From positions 233,451-270,815 of the forward strand of contig NW_003105102.1 in assembly GCF_000003605.2 (NCBI RefSeq): a stretch of 37,365 nucleotides of DNA. Direction: 5' to 3'. The position numbers and the translations under genes were made by a program. Below are positions 1 to 12,000 of this stretch, piece after piece. Every line of letters starts with the position of its first letter. The stretch's first letter is position 1. Source of the stretch: Saccoglossus kowalevskii. Taxonomy: Eukaryota > Hemichordata > Enteropneusta > Harrimaniidae. The notes under the pieces are model-generated. The model was not told where the DNA came from, made no database searches, and saw only the letters and a list, made by a program, of their open reading frames with translations.

Positions 1-678
1 AGATGCAGTGATATTTGTTGCTTTCTTGGTTGTTCAATTGTGGCTAAAATTTGTGTGGTGGGTGGAAGATGTGTTTATTGTTTGTTGAGTCATTTTTTAG
101 ACACCCTAGCTTGAAATGGTATGGTCCAAATCCAAATTCGATATGGTGGTGTTGAATATATGTGCGATATGGCAGTGTCGTCTAAAAACCACGCATCAAA
201 TTGATTTCTGTTTATTTATTTACTGTTGTAGATCCCGAGAACTAGCCATTGAATATGATGTCGGGAATAAATGGTTTTCTGTACAAGCTTTATTAATTAT
301 TGCTGGCAATATTCCAGTATGAATTGGGAGCAAACTGTGACACCAAATCTAGTCGTTGTATTGTTATTCTTCTAAAATATTTTTTTTTTAAATAAAATAA
401 ATTAAATAGAAATATTATGTGTATTTTTGTATGTGGAAACATGGCTGGCCCACTCAAAAATATAAAGAAGTGTGGTCTGCAGTTCTTTTTTTTAATTTTT
501 TTTATTTGTGAAAAAACTGGTATTTTACAGAGTGTAAACAATAAAACACTCACAGTGCAAGGCTAGTTCACCAACATGTGAAAGTACATGGTTTAGTGAC
601 TACCTCTTATATTTTTAAATTTTAGAATTTCTTTTATTTGGGAAGGTTCTTCTATAAAAATAGAACATATATACAAGT
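1..678. other. Intergenic, nothing recognised
   Basis: AT-rich sequence with homopolymer runs (for example near 380 and 485). The short open frames here have no recognisable motifs and no splice-site logic. Confidence 0.6.
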
Positions 679-2199
679 GCATGAAATGAAATTTGTTTTT
701 AACGTATAAAATGTTGGCGGTTTTAATATTTCAAGGAAAAAAAACAAGCAAATTACACATACAAATATTTTACATCAGTGATTTTGTTTCAGAATTTCCT
801 TAATACACACACCTAAATATCACCCCAGCTTTACAACATGATTTTTTGGAAAGGAGATGTCACATCTAACCTATAAATTCTGTGCACCTTTCCTCACATT
901 AGGGTGTAACACAAGTTGAATAAACCACTTCTGGTTATTTGGCTCTAAACTATTTATATCGTATCTGACAGATGGTTATCATTACCTCTGGTCCAGATAT
1001 CTTCAATGAATACTGTAAAAGTTGCATTTGGTATATGACGTACGACAATGGCTTCAAACGATATATAAGCGGTAATATGACAAAAATAAACGAATTTGTC
1101 AATTTCTGAATACAATTTGTTTTATTCTGGACAGACCATAGAATATTTCTCATGACATTAAAATATATGGATACTATGACACATTTGTAACCGTTTATAA
1201 CAAATTACAAGAAAGGTCAGAACCCCGAATCTGACTGTATGAGAAAATTCGTGTTATATTGATGACTTTTTAACATTTTAAATTTTAACATTTAAAAAAC
1301 ATTATTGGATTGAAAGTAAGTCAGAAAATTAAGAAAAAAAAAAAGTTAAATTTGCAAGAGTTCATGTCACAGGATTTCACATATTAACTGAGTAATATTT
1401 ATGAATATTAAGGAATATAATTAAAAAGTTAACAAAAACATACCACCATCTATTCATCACAGAAATTACACGTTACGAAAATCACCCTTTTCAGATTAAA
1501 CAAGATAACATAAAAACAAAGTCAGTCTTTGCAATGAAAAGATCGAAAAGAGCAAAATAGTTGAAGTATTTCTGTTTAGAAAAACATTTTGAAATGTCAG
1601 CTACCCTATATTATATAAGTAAAGTACTAAACTGTGTTACATTCTTTCACTACATCAGAAAATGCGACTATTAATTTGCCATTATGCACTACAGAGTTAT
1701 ACTGAAATCGTGACCGCCCGTCATCGTTCATCGGGGATTTTTAAAACAAGTTTTGTGCTAAAACTATCGTTGCTTAGTCACTGAAGATAAATAGTTGCTT
1801 TCACGAACAAAGACTTTGACACAGAAATGATCCCGTGTTCGACCTACTTGTAGCCTCACTGGGGTTTCAGTATTGTATGATTGTGCTACGATCAAGTGTG
1901 TCTACTCCATGCTGGATCATTGTTGGTAATTGGCTGTAACATTTAGGACTTGATTTGGGATTCAAACACACTGAACGCCCTCATGCTGCCGGGTTGAAAC
2001 ATGCAGTTAAGGGGACCACTGCGCTTTTCTCCCCTGAAATGTTTTTTCTGATAAAATATATACAAATTCGGGACTATTTCAAACGTTTTGTGATATTCAT
2101 AAATATACTCAAATTTAGTAGGATGTGAAATCTTGTGACTTAAGTTGACAGTATACATACTGTAGATTTGTTTCAAATTGTTGTATAATTAACACGAGT
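679..2199. repeat. Duplicated block, left copy (3' flank of pseudogene 1)
   Basis: Collinear, same-orientation match to 25527-27180. Shared landmarks are acgtataaaatgttg (702 and 25547), ttacacacacctaaatatc-type text near 800 and 25735, catgtcacaggatttcacat near 1365 and 26280, and gaacgccctcatg near 1973 and 26959. Several small insertions and deletions separate the copies. No coding content seen. Confidence 0.9.
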
Positions 2200-2393
2200 T
2201 TACTCTTTTATCAACGGCTACGACTTCTTAAGGACAACATCTTATGATTTCACGATACAGTGCGGCTCTAATTCTGTTTAAATATCCTTGTAAAAAGGAG
2301 AAATAGATCATTCTTGGCCAATGCTTCTCCAACACATAGGAGTGTAACCATCTAGTTTAGGTAGCATCTCTCCATCGGAGTCTAAGAATGGTT
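2200..2393 (-). pseudogene. P450 pseudogene 1: isolated last exon
   Basis: Resembles CYP-B exon 9: an intact-looking acceptor (tttcag|AACC) then FLDSDGEMLPKLDGY. A net 20-nt deletion follows, which removes the PFSAGRR part of the haem loop and shifts the frame. A second internal deletion removes the FKVPAGGKKPC region, and a stop follows the Cys-Cys pair (CCT-TAA). No other exon is found nearby. The flanks also match CYP-B (see the duplicated blocks), so this is the residue of a duplicated CYP-B-like gene. Confidence 0.88.
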
Positions 2394-2960
2394 CTGAAAA
2401 TGCACTAATGTTTGAGGCACACTGTAATGATGTTCGGCTCATCAGTTATTAACAATAAGTCCAATGATCGAATATATTAGCTTATGATTTACTACAAACC
2501 CAAAACACACTTCATGAAGCAAACAAGTAATTACATTGTTCAATGAAACAACACTATTCAGTAAATTTTAGCTGTCCCCTAGCTCAAGTGGAAAGATCTA
2601 TAATTAAAAAAGAATATAGTTCTTTAAATGATCTATCAAGTTATTTGTCTCACGTTGAATGATTATTTACTTCACGTATGTCGATATGATCGTTGTGCTA
2701 CGTACTGAGAATAGAAACTACTAAATCACATGTGGTTGTAAAACGAATCACGTTGGTGAGTATCTCATATGAGCACATACATAAAGCTGCAACAGTAAAC
2801 TTTATCCAAGACAGTCAACTACTTTATTTAAATTATTTAGTCGTTGACGGGACTACTGGACAACATTCGTAGCTTAGAGACAAATTTAAGGTATGAGGCA
2901 GGAGAAATTGATTCTGCGGTTTAATTGATTTCGAATTCAGGTGGATATAACAAAGACAAA
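2394..2960. repeat. Stitched remains of CYP-B intronic sequence
   Basis: Three consecutive matches to CYP-B introns: 2394-2475 to 27435-27535 (intron 8), 2475-2565 to about 28815-28905 (intron 7), and 2570-2960 to about 33350-33690 (intron 2). The jumps delete what would have been exon 8 and then exons 3-7. Part of the last segment is also seen near 22590-22750 beside pseudogene 2. Confidence 0.8.
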
Positions 2961-5204
2961 TAAATTCTGCTCAACTATTCACAAGAAATGATCACCGCAG
3001 ATTCGACTAGCTCTAATTAATGTTCTGATTTCCTTATCATATTTTTTTTAATAATTTATGTGATGTTATCAATCCCATGTAAGTTATTATTGAGTGAATA
3101 AACATTTTTATTTATTATTTATTTTATTTAATTATTGATGGAAGGATTTTCGATTTAAAGTATGTCATTAATATACCTAAGAATGAAATTGAATGGTTTC
3201 GCGTCCATGTGTAAATTACTTTTTTATGTTAAGTTTTTGAAGGAAATCTGCTTCATACGTGTTTCTTCTTTTTCATAAATGGATATTCATGAACAATGAA
3301 AAACCTTCCAGAAACAACTTCCAAAATGCTTTCCGATTGCCAACATGATAATTATAAATTTTATGATTCCATCGATAAAAGCTGAAAAATAATCGAAAAG
3401 CTGGTGAAAAAGTATTTTTTGATACACGTTTTTGATCAGATTCCAACAAACTATAACAACGTTTTTTTTTCTTTTTCTTAGCAAGTTACGAAATTTACGG
3501 AGAGTGCAGAGGCTTGTTGATAGTTCAATCCAGTACTATAGCTCAAAACGCGCATAATGTTTTCAATATTTGTTACGGGTGACTAGTGATCATGTGTGTA
3601 TGCATGCGCAGTTTGAAATGGTACAATTTTGAACACAATAAATCACGCGTAGAACTCCTGCAAGAAACTAGTAGCACCCAACTGGCTGTCTCTTGAATTA
3701 TTTTGCGATAGACATAATGTTAGTCGCTGAAATGATTCCATCTACCCTTAAAAGGGACGAGGTCTACGCGACGTTGTCTCTATCCAGTACAACGAACTGC
3801 GTTTGACTTTGATCGTAGTTAGATATACACTGGAGACTGCTAGTAATCTACGTTAGTGATACACAGATTAGTATTTACTAGATTGACCTGATCTGTACGA
3901 TCTCACGTACGCCATTACTAATTTAAATTTAACCCCGGATAGAACTAACATATGACGACACGCATGGTCAACCCAAGCACATTCAGCTCAGTAACGACCT
4001 TGGACAAAAACAAAAAAAGCCAAATACAATGGGCAGGTCAACTCGCGCTTTATTTATATCCATGCATATGTACATACGATCTCACTGCATTATAAACTGT
4101 TTATATGGCCACACATATGTGTACACAGGGTTCTATATTCCCGGGGTCTCTATGCGAACACATAAACTTGTGTTTGAGTTATCTGTGTGATCTATGATAT
4201 TTAACATACAAGTGTGGCAGTGTAAATAACAAACAAAGACGCTGAAGTATAATGAACTTATATCGGGAAGGTCAGTTTAAGGTTTTTGGTGCGCATTACG
4301 AAGACGAACAGTGCAGCCAGAGTAAAACGGTTCTGTAGTTCATGGTTTTGACGTTAATCTGTCGAAATGTAAGTAATATACGCGATGGCGTTTTGGAGAT
4401 GGCGTGGTCTTAAACCAAATTACACTATTCGGTTTAGTATGTGTGAATAAGCTAAGATGTTAGTGTTATGGCGTGTTGTCCTGCAGCGACTTTACTTTAA
4501 CTAGTCATGAGAGTAAACCTTATACATACAGTATTAGTAACTGAAAGAGCACAGCAAAGCATTCGCTTTAGTCCCCGAGTTTCACTAAAACTGTATGTAT
4601 GAATGAATGAACAACACATTGCCCATGATACAAGGAATATCGTCTGTATGTATGAATGAATGAACAACACTGTTTTTAGGTATCATTATTCCAAATAATG
4701 CAGGTCACCGTCAGCTGAATACATGTATGAGCACCAATCTTTAAGTTGAAAGAGTTCAAGAGCTGTGAGTGATTGAGATGTTTTATCACTGATTGCTATA
4801 ATTTGTTCCGACTGTGTAAACTCTTTTCACCTCGGACCTAGGCGTGAAAAACCCATTTTTGTTTCCAATTCTGCTCTCGCGCGAGTTTCTAATGAATTGC
4901 GCAACTCAGTTCGAAGGTTTTTTAAGCTTCTTTGTTTTCTTTTAAATAATATAGTCAATGAATGAACAATATTGTTGTAAAACTAGTCAATTGTTAAATA
5001 TTACCGAGTAACGTGTTCCCGTTGCTGAATTGAACTATAGACGAAAATACAGAACTAAAGTTTCCAGATAGAGTTAGGCATTGAAAAGTGCCATATAGAC
5101 ATTAGAATAATTATAACTGTAATATTAGAATCTAGAGACGTAGTTCTTGCAAGTGAGTAATAACGAAGGTAGTATCAAAAATATCATACGAGTAGCGTTC
5201 ACAC
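2961..5204. other. Upstream region of CYP-A
   Basis: No exon was recognised. It contains the 27-bp direct repeat and two TNGCGTG cores (4400-4406, 4469-4475), discussed as possible AHR-type sites. A CYP-A promoter and non-coding first exon probably lie between here and 5857. Confidence 0.4.
4591..4670 (+). repeat. 27-bp direct repeat pair
   Basis: The segment beginning ctgtatgtatgaatgaatga at 4591-4617 recurs exactly at 4644-4670, 53 bp later. It contains a short gaat run. Probably a recent local duplication in the upstream region of CYP-A. Confidence 0.8.
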
Positions 5205-5440
5205 ACATCTAGCACGGCCTAAGCGGTCACGTGCCTTAGCCCATACACGGACCTTAAAAATACATGTATTTTAAGGTCTGTGGCCCATGCCAGGAAAGCG
5301 TGCTTGAACGCTTAGCTTGGACTAAGAAATGCTATTTACAGATTAAAACTGATCCGTTTTTAAGACCCAGTCCAGACCCTTAGCACGAGCTAACGCAGTG
5401 TGCGTGAACGCTTAGCTCGGGCTAAGTGCTCAAAACGCCT
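5205..5440. repeat. Palindromic, MITE-like repeat cluster upstream of CYP-A
   Basis: A near-perfect 29-nt palindrome at 5250-5278 centred on acatgt, with imperfect outward extension. Two direct repeats of about 26 nt follow (5299-5326 and 5400-5426, both containing gaacgcttagct). The left end gcgttcac mirrors gtgaacgc at the right. This suggests a small non-autonomous DNA element or its remains, but no clear target-site duplication was found. Confidence 0.45.
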
Positions 5441-5856
5441 TTGTATTCAATGCTATTTGGAATATTAACTATCATATTCATAACTATTCATTTCGGCATG
5501 CCATAACCGACATGACAATCAACGCGAACATACATAGAGACATTGTTCTGGAAAGAAAAAAAAACTCTGCGTGATAGTTCCTGTTATTCTGCAATCTGCA
5601 CTATCTGAATTGACTTTGGTATTGTTTTATAACAGATTAACTAACAAGTATACCTTCCGAGTTATTGTACTGAATAATCCTAGTGAAAATTAGCTTAAAT
5701 CTTAGCCCGTATTTCGTGTAGCGTGAACACTTCTACTGTTACCTTGACCATCTCTCTACCAATGAAGATTAAAAAGCTGAAATTAGTTTAATTGTTCACT
5801 ATTGTTCTCTCCTGAATTCTCATCCATCCGCTGTTTCTATACACTATATTATTTAT

Positions 5857-5868
5857 TTTTGTTTTCAG
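5857..5868 (+). promoter_or_regulatory. 5' UTR splice acceptor of CYP-A
   Basis: A pyrimidine-rich tract ending gttttcag lies 15 nt before the ATG. The homologous site in CYP-B ends tttgaag and in pseudogene 2 gttttcat (broken). It implies a non-coding first exon further upstream, so the promoter is not immediately before the ATG. I could not place that exon. Confidence 0.5.
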
Positions 5869-6049
5869 ATTTAAATCAGCAACATGCTTACTTATATCCT
5901 GCATAATATCTTTGATATTCTTAACACTCCAACTAATGTTATGTTACTGTTGTTGGTGTTTATCATAACATATGGATTGTTTAGTTTACGCAAACCATCT
6001 GGGTTTCCACCTGGACCAATGGGATACCCGTTCATTGGCTCTATGATGG
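5869..6049 (+). CDS. CYP-A exon 1 with short 5' UTR (coding from 5884)
   Basis: Codes for residues 1-55: the signal anchor and PPGP hinge. An acceptor-like ttttgttttcag ends at 5868, only 15 nt before the ATG, suggesting a separate upstream non-coding exon. The context AGCAACATGC has A at -3. Donor is ATGG|gtgagt. Confidence 0.9.
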
Positions 6050-9000
6050 GTGAGTACATCCCAAGTAATCAAAACACAATTGTTTTAATATCATGATTTG
6101 ACGTCATGAGTTGAAAGGTAATGAAGATACTTATACGTAGCGAAATCGTTAAAATTGTTGAAATCGTTTCAAGTACAGCGCCACCAGTCGACAGTAGTTG
6201 TTTAACTTCTTGATGTCATTCCCCTTCTGTCAAATTGAGCTTAACTGAAAGAAGATAAATTTACTTATTTTGGGGTGTTTTACACTGTATGTCATTTTAG
6301 AGTTTATAGATTTATTTGTAGCAAATGACACCAAATGTTAGAAATAGTGTTAGGTTGTGTAAACCGCCTGGGCTTTCTTGGCATAAATAAACACATGTAG
6401 CTACAAATATATTTAATGTGACAAGATATTATCAGTATATGTGTTATAGTGTAGTCACCTTGTTGGAAAGTGGTTGCACGAATGCCTTACGACGAATCCC
6501 GTGCGAGCTCGTCTTGCCTACTTTGCGATATTGTTTTAAAATCTAATTAAAATTATACATTAATATTCAATTATTTTTATACTCATAATTCACTAGAAGA
6601 TGAATAATTAGACCCAGTTACATTGAATAACTGTAAAATAAGTTCCCTTGTCTATGTAGACGATCTCTGACACAAAAAACGGTTATAAAATGCACTAAAT
6701 AGAAAGGTTTATTGTCATAAATGGAAACTCCAGCTAAATCTGGCAAAACAAAAGTTGTTATTTTCAAATGAGGAACACTGAAAAAGACTATTATAATGAA
6801 CAAAATATTACCTGTGTAGATATGTACAACTAACTAGGTATCAACATAAGCCAAATGACTGCTCCACTGAAGTCAAACAAAATTTAGCAGATAAAGCAGC
6901 CCGAGCAATCTTTTTCAAAGGTGTATTCAACCAATATTATTGTATGGGTCTAAAATCTGGGATCATGAAATTCAAGATTACAACAAATGGGACACAACAA
7001 TATCAGAAAAAAACACACAATTTTTACAAACAACTACTAGGATTGAACAAATTTGTAGCAAATATTGCGTGCAGAGCTAAAGTAGGAGAATTCCCACTCT
7101 TAGTAGATATTCAGATCACTTTAATAAAATTCTGGGCTCGTATTAGTAAAGTACCAGGCAATAATATTACAAAACAAGCATACCTTGAACAAAAAAAATT
7201 GAATTTACAATGGTTTTCTCAATACAAAAAAAAATATGAACAACATAATTTTTTCACTAGAACAACAGAATGATTTTTAACAAAACATATAAAGCACATT
7301 GGCAAAGTTGTCAAACAAAAATACATACATTTCTGGAGAAAATTTGACTGAAAAAAAAACGTAGGACTTATGAAGGATTAAAGACTCTTTTAATTTCAAA
7401 AAAATGGATGTGTTGAATTTGAAATTTCGAACTAGTATAGAAAAAAGGAGGCATACGCAACCAAAAATACCTACTGAAAACAGAATTTGCAGACAATATA
7501 CAGAGGATGAAATAGAAGATAGACTGCACTTTCTTATGATATGTTCTCAATATAAATTAATACGCCAATAAATCGTACATTACATTTCCACAAGAAACAA
7601 AATATAAAATCCTGATATGCCAGAAAAGTGTTCGTGCCAATGCGGTCGATTACGTTCAGTTTCTATTTCAGTCACGCACTACATTGGCGTTGAGTCCGAT
7701 GTAAACAAAGGACAATGCTGGATGTGTAACATATAACTAGTATTTCAGATTCTATGTTAATCGCATAATAAGCTTATTGGGTTCTGCTCAGTGTCTTTAT
7801 ATATTAGCCAACTCGAAGATGACTGTTGGTGGTCCCGTCAGTAGTTTCGTATGACCATTATGTTACGTGCAACATTATATTCATGGTTTAATCGTTTCAT
7901 TTATTAGATTTGGTGAACGATCCCCACCTAACTCTAGTAAATTATGGTAAGAAATATGGAGATGTATTTACAATGAAGATTGGCAGTCAGCCTGTGATTG
8001 TACTCAATTCCCTAGATGTTATTACAGAAGCATTAGTGAAGAAAAAGAATGATTTTGCTGGGAGACCATATTTTTATTCATGTAAGTCAGTAAACTGAAT
8101 CGCTTTTATGGCTTTAACTAAACGCATTAAATCAACAAAGCGTTGTTCTTTGAAACCAATAAGATGATTCTTATCACTTTTCAATGATTATTAAATGTTT
8201 AATTTTTTGAATGAATCATTGGACTCCATCAGTGGGATTTGGTCACACGAGAAGCATCCGCACGTAGATCAAGAGATTCACAGTGCTCAAATTCACAAAC
8301 CATGCCACTGTCCCTCTACTTGCATGGTCCGTAATAACCAGTACAGATATGCAAATTATTTTCACCGTTGTGGTTTTGTGCGTTTGCTCATATGAGACTC
8401 TCACCTATACTTCAGCGCAGGCAAAATTGTCCGTCTGAACACGGTTATTAGGAGAACGCAAAATCTCTTCTTCTAACCGTGGCCTGAACGCAAGATCCAC
8501 GATTCTCCAATACACAAATACGCCATGGATCGATTACTGGAGTTGAACAATACTTTGGCGTCTTATGACCTTTTGTTGTAACCATGGCATCGATAGTGTC
8601 GACACGTTATCCGTGATGGCAAACAATTATAACCAGAGTTACATTACTTGTGGTATAATTAAATGTAGACAAAGGAACATGGGCCTTATATCTACATTTT
8701 TAGTTTGAAAGTTGTCGATACCATACGGACAGGGAAATCAATTAGTATGGCATAGGTTGTAAAGGGAAGTCACATCAGCTAACGTTACTTTTCTCTGAAT
8801 GTTTACAAAATTGACGAGTTATAAACATAAAACATTCATAAATTTCAAGACTGCTGTTGACCAATCAGAACGATCCACATGACGTCACTGCGAATGAATA
8901 TGCGCTCCTGAATGGGAAGACCCAGTCTGCGTGCGTTGGCGTATTGACCAGATTTTGATTGGCTTTGCGATGCATCGTGTAGAATGTCGTCGGTTGTCTC

Positions 9001-12000
9001 GCCTACTGAATACTCGTTTCTGTCGGAGCATCGTAACCGCTGTCTGAGTACCGTAGGTAGAGAACGTTGCGTACGAAAAGTACGGGACGTCTACGACACT
9101 CGATTTTCGTACCTTCGCCGACAGCCTACACCGCGTGGATTATTATAGTCAATCAAGTTGTCTCAATTCAATGAGTGGCTTTCTAATGACAGAAAATATG
9201 TATAGTAATAACTCACGTCACGCATAAATACTGCTCAACAGTCAAGTAACAACAGTAAGGGTGTAATTTTGGCTCGTGCCGTGTTTTGCTATGATGGAAA
9301 AATACGTTGTATGAATTTCCGATTTGTTTATGCGTTGTTTGGCCATGGTTTCGGCTCGAACCAGTTTCGAATTATGGGGGGAAATTCTAGATCGCGCAAT
9401 TTATTTGCAGGTTTCCCTGGTTCCCCGCACTTCCGGGTGACCTCTCGAACGTTTATGCGGCGAAATCAACCCCTTCACGCAGAAGACAATGGAACGTTTT
9501 TACATACTTAAATTTAGAGATACCTTAACATTGCAGTGTCAAGTCTGTTGGCAGAAGAGAGTCAAGACATCTTATTTGGTAACTTCAATACTAAGTGGAA
9601 GTTGCAGCGAAAAATAGGTCATCAAGCCATTAGGTAAGTTTATATAACTTGTATCCTCCATGTTTGCATTGGCATAGGTCTTGCTCACGTGATTGACAGT
9701 ATGTTGATTATCTATCGTTAACTCTAAGGGTACGAGACCAGTAGTGTATTGATTTATCCTCGTCTGAACGGGTTTATAAATGCGTGAAGCATATTTCGTT
9801 GACTAACTAACATGTAACATGGTTGACAGAAATAAAGTATATCTCATGAGCGACCTTACGATATCAGATTCATTAAACGTGTGTGATAACTTCCATTTTT
9901 AGTATTCATGGTTCAGTACGAGGTCTGGCCTCAAAAGACAACACTGCCAACCAGAACAGTGAATTTGCCAAAAAATACAAATAACTATAGGCACCGCCAT
10001 TGACATAACGGGACAAAAAATATTGAAAATTGCTACATGACTTAATTAAATCTGATATAGTATGGTCACGAATATGATATCCTGTTTATTTCTTGTATCT
10101 ATTTCGCTATATTTACGATTTAGGGATGCATTGGTAACATAATCACTAATTTTTGAGGCAATTAAAAATTCCAATGGACTGCCTCGGCATCCATATAACC
10201 GGGTCGGTATTTCGTCTTTGCCATGGTATTTTAGTCATTTCATTTGTGTCATTAAATTTGTTATTAGGACATTATGATTGTTATCGACACAGAAGAGCTA
10301 TAGTTTCTTCTATAGAATTGCGTAACACAAACCTGCGACACCAAATGGTAAAAGTCGACCAAAGCAGAATATTTTTACCAATCCCACCATCGAAGCTACC
10401 GTCAATCGATAATATTTATAGCGTGTCCGCGTCACATATTTCAAAATAACATTACTGATTGCTTATTTCCCTTTTGAATTCAGAAATTATGCCAGTGGAG
10501 AAAAACTAGAATCTCTTATACGATGCGACGCTTTTCCTAGTTTCCAGAGCGCTGTTGCTAAAAACAATGGAAAACCATTCGTTCCGAAACCATTACTGTA
10601 CCTGCTTGTGGGAAATATTATTGCTTCTATGTGTTTTGGAAAAAAGTAAGTCAACGCTGTGACTAACAGATAATCACACCATTGTGATGTAGTAGTTTAA
10701 TATTCTGTTTGATTATGTTGCTCCTCTCATCATTTGTTGTCTTTACTTTCGTAAACCCACAAAAACACAGTGATACAATAGCAATTATATACGATCTTAT
10801 GTGTCGAATATGTGTCCATGTATCTATCAGACCCTAGGTCGAAATTTTGAATACAAATTATCTAGTACTCTAAAGGTGTGTTATAATTCCACTACTTAAC
10901 GTATGTTGTTTGATGACAGATATGAATATGATGACCCCGAACTTCTAAAGTTTATGAGAGTCTTGAGAGATATACATACATCAATTGGGAATGGTCTAGT
11001 AGCTGACTATGTCCCCCTGTTCCGTTATATACCCACTCCCGGTCACATTGCAGTTAAGAAACATTTGAAAGAATGGTTAAAGATAATTCAACATCAGATT
11101 AATGAACATAAAGACAAATTTGGAAAAGGTACAAACTTAAACGCTGATCATCATTTGTGAAGGTATTTCTGGTTGCATGAATTGAATTGGTTAGTACGGT
11201 GTTGGTAGCTCACATGAAAGCACTCAGTGTAGGTAACGTTGGTGTGTATAGTGTGCTAACTTGTATTCCATTATATTTCCCATTCACATTGGCTTTGAGA
11301 AATCGCAGCAGTCTTTACCTCACCATCTATGTCACCGGTAATTAATTGCCGCATTTCCTTTTTGGCCACTTCATTCAATAATTTTCTTTTCTTTTCTTTT
11401 CCAAATTATCTGCTCATTAAGTTAAAATTTTGGTTCTTATAATCCTTCCGTAGTCGTTGTACACTGATTTCTAGAAATAATATCACTAAAGTATTCCACA
11501 ACAAACGATTTGCTTACTGTTACCCAGCTAATAAAGAAGTGAAAAGTCTCATCGATGACATCTTAACAATTCAGCGTACAGCAGAGTTGGCTGGAGAAGA
11601 CCAGGCCGAGCAACTTACAGACGTCAATCTACGCCAGACTGTGTCTGATATATTCGGAGGTACGTCTAATAACAATGTCGACACTAATAACTAAGATATA
11701 TGTAAAGATTGCAACATTTAGTACAACTTTTATTAAGTTCTGGGCTACTACGACAAAATATAACTAGTATGTATAGATGAAGGATATGATTCATTATGAT
11801 ATGTGACATATGATACAGACATACAGAAGTTGAAATGAGAAACAATTACAATGTTTGCAATTATATAGTTGTCTTAGTCATATTCCTGACAAATATGGCC
11901 AGCGTGGCAATTTTCTAAATCTACAGATGTCGTGAAATAGAATACAAGTCTACAGTGTGTATCATGCCCACATACACTACACGTTCTCATGGCCGTTCGC

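Noticed and set aside
6944..7273. Independent 109-aa gene in CYP-A intron 1
   Set aside because: It is part of the degenerate LINE fragment and has no initiation context or intact continuation.
9269..9511. 80-aa open frame just upstream of CYP-A exon 3
   Set aside because: No recognisable motif; it lies in intron 2 with no splice-site or homology support, and the CYP-B intron has no counterpart.
10153..10449. 98-aa open frame in CYP-A intron 3
   Set aside because: It lies wholly within an intron, ends before the exon 4 acceptor and shows no P450 or other family motif.
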